A stretch of DNA of 60,563 nt from Ophiostoma sp. CBS 140.51 (Eukaryota; Ascomycota; Sordariomycetes; Ophiostomatales; Ophiostomataceae), in assembly GCA_029298735.1 (NCBI GenBank), contig JANSLP010000192.1, positions 1 to 60,563 of the forward strand, written 5' to 3'. The position numbers were made by a program, and so were the translations under genes. Shown here in pieces: positions 9,473 through 19,578 of the stretch (positions are counted from its first letter, which is position 1; each line of letters starts with the position of its first letter). The notes beneath the pieces were generated by a model. The model was given only the letters and a program-made list of their open reading frames with translations, was not told where the DNA came from and searched no databases.

Positions 9473-12400
9473 CCTTGAAAAATATCATGCAGAAGAGTGG
9501 AGGTGAAAACAGATTCGGTAACTCCTTATAGATTGTTCAAAATTGACAACGAAAAAGCAAATACAAAAATGGCCGGGATAGCTGGTAGAAAGTTAAAGTG
9601 AAGACAAACTGGTACAGCTGAAGGACAGGCCGGTTCGTCGGAGAAGATCAGAAAGTTGTGTAACCGCTGTGCTGGAAAACACCGGGAGGGCCGCCGGATG
9701 GTCACAAATTAATGGATATCGAAGGTCTCAAATACAGTCCAGGTGATTCTGGAAAGATGGAGCAGAAGTCAGCAGACAATTTTCTTTATTGATTGTTGGT
9801 TCTTTCGCCTTACAAGACTGCAGGTTGTGCCGTATTATGCACAAGGCACAACCGGGCACACGAAAGGCAGAATGCAGGGGGGTGTGATGGGAAAAGCATT
9901 TTCGTGGAGAACTCAACGAGGCGAGGAGGGAAACAGTCGAAAAGAAGCGGTTAGGCAGGACAGAAAGGATCAATAGTGGCCACGGACGAATGAGCGAAAG
10001 CAAATAAGAAAGTAAAGGGCAGATAATGCGGGCAAAGGAACAAAACAGGAGCAGACGCCGTCAACAAAGTGCAGCTTCGGAGCTAGCCAACTGTTCGAGC
10101 GGAGCCCATGCAGCTAATAACCATGCACGATACACAAACTCTCCCGTCGTTCACTGCAAGGCGAGCCTTCCGTCCCTGTGATGACTGGCTACGTGTAGGA
10201 TACCACCGCCTCGTGCGACTTGAGGAACAGGAAGGGACGAAGAGCAGGGCTAGAAGCAAGTAACTCTGGGAAGTCAAAAGCGGCTGGCGAGCAGACAAGT
10301 GGGAAAGCGCAGTGTGTTTCGGGAGGTGATTGGGGCAAACGGTCAAACGAATGCTGGCCTTTGAAAAATGAATGGACGTATTGAAGGAAATGGTGAGAAG
10401 CAAATGCAAAAGGTGAGGCGACAAAACAGCATGGGAGGTATCTTCATAGCCGCTAAGGTTGGTCGTGGCATGCGTTGCAGCCACTTGACAGTTTCTAATA
10501 TGCAGGGTGATCTGGGCGACAGCAAGACGCAACGTGAGAAGTCGGTGAGAGGCAGCTGGATCAGAGGGCAGAGATGGGGGCCATGGCAAAAAAGACGGAA
10601 AGAAAAAAGCGTGGATGGCAGGCAAAGAAAGTGAATGCAAACTGAAAACTGAACTGTAGAAGTGCTGCTCCCTGTGAAAACTTACATAAAACACGCCTGG
10701 TTAGCCAAGAGCCACAGGAGAGGAGATGCAAAGATGTGGCAAGAAAAATAACGAGCACAGTCGAATAGGTATATTCTGCGGTGCTTTTTTTGTCATTTTT
10801 TGTTGAGTTGAGAGAAAGATTATCGTGACGAGGTTAAAAACCCCGAAAGAAAGGAAAGAAAGAGGCCGTTGGTGCAGCTGCCGAGAGGATGTGAGGCTGT
10901 GCCACTCGAACGGAAGGAGCGGGGGAGAGTCGGTAAGATGAAAGAAAAGAAGCAACACCAAAAACAATCGAGTCAAAAGCGAAGCAAGAGGACGATGATC
11001 AGCTCTAATATACCCCGTCGACGTGCGAGGAAATGAGAGGGAGGATGCAAATATGGGAGACGTTTGTCCATTCAAGCAAAGCCCCAAGCCGCCTTCTCTT
11101 CATGTATGGCGCCTTTCTACTAAATCTACTAAATCCATCGTTCCTGCCTGTTGCCTAAAAGCTTCCGCCTGGTTCGCATTTTGCAGCTTCAGGGTCGTGC
11201 CTTCCCTTGATGAATGGAGGAAACAAATATCTACTGTTCGATGTGAGTTAAGGCTGTCAATCCCAGGCCAAGGCCAGGCAGGAAGGAGCTTGAGCCGCCC
11301 ATTCTGCCTTCCCCACTCAACTTCACTCCATGAGTGATTGCCCCACTGTGGATTTATACGCCGTGGGAAAGAGCGACACAAAAGTTGTCACTTGTTCCTT
11401 CCACAACTGCTTCGTTTCTGACCCCTATCGAGGATAAACAAATTGCTGTGCAGGATCACCACCTTTTAAGTCATTCAAGCTATTGAGTTATATTCGGAGC
11501 TATCATACCGTTTTCCAATTTCGACAACACAATCTTTGCTTGCTGATATGTCTCTTGTCAGTCTTTCTCAGCCTTGTTTGTATCTGTGGGGTGGGGAACA
11601 CGCTAACAGCACCATCACAGGCAGAAAGAGCGTCTTCTTGAATGCGGCTCTCGCCAGCAGGCAACAGTGGAGGCTGAACACATCCGATCCGCCGAAAAAC
11701 TGTCCAGACCGAATGGCTCAAACTGCAGAAAGAATCAACGACCGTTTAAGGCGGCTAGCACGTGGTGGTTTTTTTTTTTTGAAATATACCACCCTTGCTG
11801 CGCCGTTGGCAGCCTGACTGCCAGCTGGAGGAGACTGAATATCGGATTCTCGTGGATGTGCCGAGCAGAGGCATTTTATCTTTGAGCTAGGGAACGTCAC
11901 ACAGGTGTCTTTGGCATTGTCCATGGGTGCCACGTCAAATGCTGCGTGCCGTGTTGCAACCCTCTTTTTTCAAGGTCGACTGCCCGCTGTTTGAGCAACG
12001 CCGTGCTTCTTTCGAGCCGAGTGCTTTAAAGCACTGACGATTGTGGACCTCTGGGGAGCTGGAGCTAGGTTTACAGGATCGCCAGCCATCCTATCTGGTC
12101 CAGATGCTGCTCACTCATTGAGGCTCCGCAAGCACATCCAAGGAGTGCTCAGCTCCGCAACCGCGTTTCTTTGTGGCGCCTAGCATACATTCGAAACGGC
12201 TTACTATTGCAAGATGAGACTCTACAATTGAACTTGCGGTCATGAGTACCCGACGAGAGTATTCTTCAAGAATACTTTCTGTTCCGAGGAATTTGAAAAG
12301 GGCAGGTAGCGGAGTGCAACAAAATATTGTAGCCCAGCCTGTCAGCTGAAGAGAGTCTGCGTCAATAAAGAGCATCCTCCAAGTTTGACAACGACTGGAC

Positions 12401-12994
12401 GGGGATATTATGATTCGCCTCCCCCCTCTCGCTTTGCACACATGCTGCCATGCGGTTGAGCTCGCCTCACCGTCTACCTCAGAAGCCTCGTCAATTCTGA
12501 TATCAAGCTTCCTTGTTAAGATCCCTGTCATGGTTCTGTGGTACGACATTTGCGTTTACTATGGAGTTGAACCCAGTGGACTTTTTAGTGGCCCGCGATG
12601 ATCGATCGCCCACCGACGTCATCCCGAATCAGCACTCGCTCAAACGCCAAGACCCGCTGGACCACATAATTTCGGCGAACCTCTTGCTTTGTCCTGTCAT
12701 TTTGGTACCTTTTTGGCGCGTCAATTCCCAGTTTCCAGCTCGTTTGTCCACTCGCGTGTGCTTTCGCGCTAGCATCGGACGCAATTGAAAGGGAGATCAA
12801 GGGAGAGGGAAAACGAGGAGCTGCAAAAGAGGGAGCCCGCCCGCTTTATTTTCCTTTGAGCTGAGTTTCTGCCTCCGCCGCCTTCGATTTCTTCACAAGA
12901 CATCCGCACAGCAATTTTCCAGTTGCAGAACGGCCACGACAACGGGTCAATTTGCACCGCGACAGAACATCCTCTCCCACCTCTTCTTCCGACA
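9473..12994. other. 3.5-kb divergent intergenic region
   Basis: This region lies between the AAA ATPase (minus) and the TRP-like channel (plus), so it holds both promoters. Open frames here, for example 10083-10694 and 12115-12549 on the minus strand, have no family motif and overlap frames on the other strand. Purine-rich DNA lies at 10340-10640 and 12780-12840. No RNA gene or mobile element was recognised. Confidence 0.6.
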
Positions 12995-15162
12995 ATGAAT
13001 CGCCGCTCTTCGGGCGGCTGGCGCCGGCTACTAGGATGGGACCGTCATCCGGCCCATACACACCACGATCGGTGGTGGGAAGAAACACGGCGGAGATGTA
13101 AGTGACTGATGCTTTCTGTTCTCGTTCCAAAGGCCCATTCGCAATTATGCTGACAGCCATCTTCCACCTCCAGTGCTCCCTGCATATGTCGAAGATACGA
13201 TCGAGTCGGCCATCCCTCCCGAAGAGGTAACGAAGATCGCCATTCGCCTGCGCTATTTGATTGAAGAATGCATCCCGTGCGAGATGGAGGAAGAAGTCAT
13301 CACGTGTTCTCATAGCAAGGTTATCACGAGGAATGTCGTCCAAGCAGCCAGAGAGGCCGGTGGTGAAGAATACAAGGACTGTGTTGTAGGTATACCCTGC
13401 GTGAAGGGCAACCTGCCCGCTTGCTGATATATGAGGCTCGACAACTGACAAGCTAGGTCTACTGCTTGCTTATTTGCAAGCGCTGGTTCTGGCACCAAGG
13501 CCAGATTGAGCTGTGGGATGCGGACATGCACAACGTGCGCTCCACCGCTTGCGAGGTGATTGCAAAGCTCATGTGCGTATTTCCTCCTCCATATTCCGCG
13601 GCTTTGCTTTTAACATTATATGCAGTATCGAGAGCGAGGAAAATACAGAATACCTAATGCACGCGGTGCTCCTCAAACGCTACTCCATTCTGGTCGACAA
13701 TGAGCCGACATTGCCGTCGAACGTCATCGAGAAGGCCGTCGACCTTCACGCCCTACGAGTGATTGGCTCGTCCGGCTACCAGAAGTGCATCAGCTACCTC
13801 TGGCGCGGCTGGCTCGTGCAAGACGAGAACGACCCAGCGAGTTTTGTCGACTACAAGGACCGGGACAACACGTCGTTCTTCTCCCACCTCGACCCGGACC
13901 GCATGCGCGCCCCCATGTACCAGAATGCAGCACAGGTGCTCTTTTCCATCCTCTACCTTGTACTCTTCACTATTGCGATCAATACGATCAACCGCAGTGG
14001 CGATCTGGACGGTGTTGAGATAGTTCTGTATCTCTTCACCTTCGGCTTCCTCTTTGACGAGATTGCCAAGGTCTGGAAGGCCGGCTACTACATCCTCGGT
14101 TTTTGGGACGCCTTCAACAGCGTCCTCTACTCGCTCCTCTTTGTCAGTCTCATTATGCGGTTCATTGCCTTCTCCAAGGAGCCATCCGACGATCCGAATG
14201 TCAAAGGGCCCCGCGAGCGCTTCAATGAACTAAGCTACAACTTCCTGGCCGTTAGCGCGCCCATGTTCTGGGTCCGTCTGCTGCTGTACCTAGACAGCTT
14301 CCGCTTCTTTGGCGCCATGTTGGTCGTGCTCAAAGTGATGATGAAGGAGTCGGTCATCTTTTTTGCGCTCCTCGTCGTCATCCTCATCGGCTTCTTGCAG
14401 GCTTTCATTGGCCTGGACATTGCGGAGGATCTCGTTCTCAGCGACGTGACATTCATCGTGCAGGCCATGGCCAACGCTGTGATGCAGAGCCCCGACTTTG
14501 AAGGTTTTGAACAGTTTGGGCATCCCTTCGGCATCATTTTGTACTACTGCTTTACGTTCATTGTCATGGTCGTCTTGCTCAACATTCTGATCGCTCTGTA
14601 CAACTCGGCATATGAGGATATCTACGACAATGCCGACGACGAGTACCTCGCCTTGTTTGCTCACAAGACGATGCAGTTTGTTCGCGCCCCCGATGAAAAC
14701 GTCTTTATCCCGCCATTTAACCTTATCGAGATCTTCTGTTTGGCCATCCCACTGGAGTGGTGGATGAGCAAGCGCACATACGAGCGCATCAACGACATCG
14801 TCATGGCAATTCTGTACTCCCCACTGCTGCTGATCGCCGCCTATTTTGAGACCCGAACGGCGTACGAGATCCTTGGCAACCGCCGTCGTGGCGATGAGGA
14901 TGACGACACCGTCGAAGAGTGGGAGCAGCTTGATGTGAACGGTGCCGGCGTTGACTTTGAAGCGGACGGCTGGAAGAAAGCGGTCGAAAAGGTCAAGCCG
15001 AACGTCGAGGACGAGCTGGCGGTTGTCGAAGTGCGGCAGCTGCGGGCAGAGGTTACCGAGCTGAAGCAGCTGCTCGAAACACTGTTGAAGAACTCGAGCG
15101 GCAAATCGGCGCAAGAGACAACCGGGGAACAGAGCTCCGTCTCCGACTTAATCACCACATGA
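12995..15162 (+). CDS. TRP-like vacuolar cation channel (YVC1 type)
   Basis: Likely a calcium-permeable TRP-family channel of the vacuolar membrane, related to yeast Yvc1, releasing Ca2+ after osmotic or other stress. Four exons: 12995-13097, 13174-13385, 13457-13572 and 13626-15162, giving 655 aa, close to the 675 aa of yeast Yvc1. Donors are GTAAGT, GTAGGT and GTGCGT, and the phases join correctly (RRRLLPAYVEDTIE; CVVYCLLICKRWFW; AKLIIESEENTEYL). The soluble N-terminal region carries the Yvc1-like IELWD and LLKRYS motifs. It is followed by six or more hydrophobic helices, with the pore region around QAMANAVMQSPDFEGF and a final helix ending in LLNILIALYNSAYEDI. The C-terminus is acidic with a predicted coiled coil (VRQLRAEVTELKQLLETLL), as expected for channel assembly. 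The start ATG at 12995 is the first in frame. Confidence 0.9.
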
Positions 15163-16261
15163 ACATGAGCGAACGGCCGGGAAGAAGGGCTTCGAAAGGG
15201 GCTTTGAGAGGGGGTTCGAGAGGGGATATGAGGAGGTAAAAGAAGGAGGGGGCCAAATCTGCCAGTCATATGCGAATTAGTCTCTGTTTGGCAGGTCATC
15301 GGGGAGAGGTGGAGGACTCTTCGTCTGATTGTGCAGCGAGACATGCTGCCACACCTGTCACTTTTCTTGGATCTTTCTGGCAACGGGTTCAGGTCTAGCT
15401 CATCTTTGGATTTTATGTACATTTCTTGGTATATTTTTGGGTAATTTTCACGCTTGTCACTTATTCTGCATGCTCTTTTCCCATTCTTTCACTCATGAGA
15501 TCTTGGATTTCTCGACTTTCCTGCGGCCAGCAACGGTGCTCAGCGGTTGTATATTTGCGGCGGCACCCACAAGGTATGCTATCAAAGCGGGGGAGGCTGT
15601 CAAATAAGCGCTAAGGCCGCCCTGTAGCCTATCTTTTGGCCCTAAAACCGGGATCGCAACTGCTAATCAAGGGACGGCGTGGAGCTTATTTGCTGGGAGG
15701 ACCCTGGCGAGCCAGGAATGGCCCGTCACAACTCACGGCTGTCCCAAGAAGCAACATCGTTCCCGGCCGTTTCTCATTCCTCGTAGAATGCAGCATCCCA
15801 GTCCCAAGATCCCAAAGCAGCTGAGCCGCAGAAACCCGCACCGCCATGCTGGCAACCCCCAGCTTTTGTGGTTCACAAGTTCGGTAGATCAACAAATGGA
15901 TCTCGGCCGGGTCGCAGTGCCGTTGGCTTATCGTCTAATATCATGAGCCTATTGCAGTCGTATCTCGTTCCTGTTTCTCTTCCTTTATCTGGTCCTTTTT
16001 GTCTCGGCCTGTGACTGCTGCTTTATTTTGTGCTCCCTGTCTTCTGCCTCTTTTTATTTCCCCTCTTCTCACACTCTTTTATTATTATTTTAATATCTTG
16101 CTCGCCATCTTTTCGTTTGATATTGTCACATTTTCTTTATTCATCGCCTCTTACACCCGGTTGCCCACCTTTCACTAGGTTGGGCTTCACTTGCAACTCT
16201 TACCGAAAACTAACGAATACTTGCCACACCCCACAAACGAAAGAACGACACCAACGCAACC
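15163..16261. other. intergenic: TRP channel 3' flank and hydrolase promoter
   Basis: This 1.1-kb gap separates two plus-strand genes. From about 15960 to 16260 the sense strand is rich in C and T, as seen before several other starts in this window. No protein or RNA gene was recognised. Confidence 0.6.
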
Positions 16262-18457
16262 ATGTCCATTAAGGGTGCGGCGTACGCCATCGAGACGGCG
16301 CCTCTTCCATATCGCCAGCCTGCTCTCGAGGCCAAACGCCAACGTCGCCGTCGTGTCGTTGCTGGCGTTGCTGCTACTGTCGGCCTCGTTTGTTTTGTTG
16401 CCACACACGGTACCAGCAGTCAGGTTTTCCGGCTTTTGCCAGGCTGCAAGCATCACGGCAATACTGCTTCCCCACCGGTCATCCACCACACCTACGGCAC
16501 CTTCCCTCGGCCAGACGACCCTCTGCAGTTTATTCCATGCACGGGCAAGACACTGCCACCGAAAATTGAAGATGAAGACCCAGTAGCCAGTTGGGCGCGC
16601 CTTTACGAGCCAGATCCGTCGAAATGGAGCTGGGGCGCCAAGAAAACGACGACCACCGACGACGATGAAGATGAGGATGAAAATGAAGACGACGAGTATG
16701 CTGGCCGTGGTGTCTACCTCTGTGGCTACCTCGACGTCCCCCGGGACTGGACAAACGCATCCGACCCACGTATCACTCGCCTCTCCATCACCAAATACCA
16801 GGTGGCCGGTCCTGGCAGTGCAGGCACATCTCCCAAGAGCGAGCGGACCATTTTTATTGAGCCCGGTGGACCTGGTGGTAGCGGTACTGCCTACGCGTGG
16901 CATGGTGCCGAAGCAATTTCGGAGCGCCTGAGCGCAGGCAACTTTGATGTTCTGGGCTGGGACCCGCGTGGTGTCAACACTACCCTGCCTTCGGCTTCCT
17001 GCTTTCCCTACAACGCAGACCGCGACCGATGGTGGCAGCTCGCGCACCGCTACCGTGAAGTGGCAACACACGATACGGAGGGCCAGCTGGCCGTCGCTGA
17101 TGCTTACTTTGAGTCCATGTTCGCTGGCTGTGAGAATGTCCTTGGCGACCTAGGCCGTTTTGTCGGCACTGGTCTTGTGGCGCGCGACATTGATGCCATC
17201 CGCAGCGCTCTCGATGAGCCGGAGCTCACTGGCTATCTCATGAGCTACGGCACGGGCATCGGTCAGACGTATGCCAACATGTTCCCCGAGCATGCCGGTC
17301 GCCTTATCCTGGACGGTACCCAGTACGGTCCCGTTGAATGGTCGCAGGCTGGTTTTGGCTGGGGCTCGCTCGATAACGTAACCAATGCCTACCACGACGG
17401 TTTTCTCGGTGAGTGCATTGATGCCGGCCCGGAATATTGCCCTCTGGCACGTCCTCTTCCCGGCAGCACTGATCTGCCTACCCTTCTGGAACTCGAGGCG
17501 CGCATGACGATACTCTTCGCATCAGTCGCTGCCCGCCCAATTGTTTCATTTACAGCCGCATCCGGCCCGTCTCTAGTTACGTACTCGGCCCTCGTCGCCT
17601 CCATGTACGCCACGCTCTACAACCCCCACACCTGGCCCAGTACTGCCACCATGCTCTACGAGCTCGAACAGGGAAACGCGACCCTGGTCTCCAACATGAT
17701 TGACGGTTTTGTCTGGCAGTACGACCCCAACAAGCCCGTCGTTATGCCGCCTACTGCCGGCGGTGGCGAGGGCGAAGGCTACATCCCGCCACCCGGCACT
17801 GCCTGTCCCGTCCTTCCCGCCATACCGCCACTGAGCCCACCCGACACCGAAGAGCTCATGCCGCTCGTCATCTGCGCCGACTCGTACGATGCGCCCCAGC
17901 CTGCTTCCGGCCTGGTTTGGTGGGACGAGCTCTGGGCCAACATGACCGCCAAGTCCTGGATCGCCGGCAACTCGCGCTTCTACAATGTGCTGCCTTGCCG
18001 CCACTACGCCAAGCACTGGCCCCAGCCCGCCGGTGTCTTCCGCGGCCCGCTCAATGCCTCACTTGCCAACCCCGTCCTGCTTGTCGCCGAGACCTACGAT
18101 CCGGCCACGCCGCTGGCCAACGGTCGCCTGCTGTTGTCCGAGATGGGCCACAGCAATGCGCGCCTGCTGGTGCATCACGGTTACGGCCATGCGTCGTACC
18201 CGGACCCGTCCGACTGCACGGAGCACATTCTGCAGTCGTACATTCTGCACGGCGAAATCCCCGAGGACGCCGAGACGCAGTGCTATGCCAACGAGAAGCC
18301 GTACCGCTACGGCGTGTCTAGCGATACGGTGTCGGCTACTGCCAGCACGGGTCGGAAAGTAGCCGATATGAACCACGAAGAGCACATTGAGCTTTGGCGG
18401 AAGCACATGCAGGATATGCTGATCCTGAACCCTGGCCTTGCTCGTGGCCGCCTCTAA
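16262..18457 (+). CDS. membrane-anchored alpha/beta hydrolase, TAP-type peptidase-like
   Basis: An intron-free gene for a 731-aa serine hydrolase with a C-terminal TAP-like domain, a family containing tripeptidyl/prolyl aminopeptidases and esterases. After a basic stretch (KRQRRRR) one hydrophobic helix at about 31-47 suggests a type II signal anchor, so the enzyme would face the secretory lumen or cell exterior. The oxyanion-type loop GGPGGSGTAYAW and WDPRG precede the nucleophile Ser328 in MSYGTGIG. The acid is Asp613 (ETYDPATP) and the base His643 (GYGHASYP). All three catalytic residues are present, so activity is expected. An acidic run at about 128-146 (DDDEDEDENEDDE) interrupts the region between anchor and catalytic domain; it resembles a disordered spacer. 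The substrate is not predictable; some close relatives sit in secondary-metabolite clusters, but none is visible here. Confidence 0.85.
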   Translation: MSIKGAAYAIETAPLPYRQPALEAKRQRRRRVVAGVAATVGLVCFVATHGTSSQVFRLLPGCKHHGNTASPPVIHHTYGTFPRPDDPLQFIPCTGKTLPPKIEDEDPVASWARLYEPDPSKWSWGAKKTTTTDDDEDEDENEDDEYAGRGVYLCGYLDVPRDWTNASDPRITRLSITKYQVAGPGSAGTSPKSERTIFIEPGGPGGSGTAYAWHGAEAISERLSAGNFDVLGWDPRGVNTTLPSASCFPYNADRDRWWQLAHRYREVATHDTEGQLAVADAYFESMFAGCENVLGDLGRFVGTGLVARDIDAIRSALDEPELTGYLMSYGTGIGQTYANMFPEHAGRLILDGTQYGPVEWSQAGFGWGSLDNVTNAYHDGFLGECIDAGPEYCPLARPLPGSTDLPTLLELEARMTILFASVAARPIVSFTAASGPSLVTYSALVASMYATLYNPHTWPSTATMLYELEQGNATLVSNMIDGFVWQYDPNKPVVMPPTAGGGEGEGYIPPPGTACPVLPAIPPLSPPDTEELMPLVICADSYDAPQPASGLVWWDELWANMTAKSWIAGNSRFYNVLPCRHYAKHWPQPAGVFRGPLNASLANPVLLVAETYDPATPLANGRLLLSEMGHSNARLLVHHGYGHASYPDPSDCTEHILQSYILHGEIPEDAETQCYANEKPYRYGVSSDTVSATASTGRKVADMNHEEHIELWRKHMQDMLILNPGLARGRL

Positions 18458-19578
18458 ATACTGACGTAAACTCCGAGGGCAGGTATCGTAGGGATGAACA
18501 GTGTACATATTTGACGACCACATTGTATCTAGTATCATATTTTGTAACTAATTGCTTGTTTTAATTTCGATCATTTATTTTACGAACCTTTTTTTATTTA
18601 TTTGAAATTCATTTCAAATAGTTTGTTATTTTTAAAGACAATAACGTTGACTTGATTAAAATATGGCGCAGCCCTATGTTACAAAATAAAAGAACTGCAA
18701 AAAAACAATGAAGATAATACCGTAGAATAGGCATACATAAAACACAAAATAACGTGAGTGAGGAGAGCAATAATGAGAACTGATGTTACCCGTTTTACGG
18801 GAAAATCGTTATGATCGTCGAGAAAGTAAAGCTGAACGGACACGTGAGGTAGAAGGATAGAAGCCAAATATCGACCGCATCATAAGAACGGAGGAGGGAG
18901 GTTAGAGAGAAGAATAGAGAGAAAAATATGACGGGGAATTGTTCAACATAGATTAGAAGACAGCCTTCCTTGTCAACACTAATAATAGCGCAATTAAAAA
19001 CACAAAATCGAGCACAAAGTCAGATGTCGAGAATATCCCGGATTCAACACAGATAAAAAAAGTAGAATAAAAAACGCCATAAACTGAAAAGTTTTCTGTG
19101 TTCCCCATCCTTGAGGTTTCCATACACGTCCGTTCCATTGCTAAGGCCCTCACACTCACGAGTTGAAAAAACAAACAAATTCCCTCGGAGCCCACCCATG
19201 GGCCACCCCATTGCGCATATTTCGTACATGATTAAAAAAGACAAGTGAAAACAACGAAAAGAAGAAAGAAAGGGATCACACACAGAGAAACTGCTTGGAA
19301 AAGCAACAGGCTCCACACAATCAATGTTGTTGACCGGTACACGTTGAAAAAAAAAACAATCAGTAGAAAAGAAAATGATTGCCACGCAAACATGTGGCGT
19401 CGAACAGGCAGAAAACCGCTTAAAACGGGAAGCACGAAGATCGTTGGTAGAACACAGGAAAAATAAAACACCTCATAGAAAAATTATTGAGAAGAGTTTT
19501 GTGGCAAAACGAGAAATCAAAGAACACCACGGGTATGGTTGTGATGCTCTACAAAACCGAAAGCGGTAAACGAATTGT
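18458..19578. other. convergent AT-rich 3' flanks
   Basis: This 1.1-kb interval lies between the 3' end of the hydrolase (plus) and the 3' end of the Zn2Cys6 regulator (minus). It is AT-rich, includes a 20-bp inverted repeat at 18600-18619, and shows no coding sequence. Confidence 0.65.
18600..18619. repeat. short AT-rich inverted repeat
   Basis: Arms ATTTGAAAT and ATTTCAAAT are separated by TC. It lies 143 bp after the hydrolase stop codon and could fold as a hairpin in a 3' UTR, or mark the transcript end. A chance palindrome in AT-rich DNA is equally possible. Confidence 0.45.

Noticed and set aside
12115..12549. A 144-codon minus-strand frame with a true ATG in the divergent intergenic region
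   Set aside because: No family resemblance or codon bias; it is compatible with chance.
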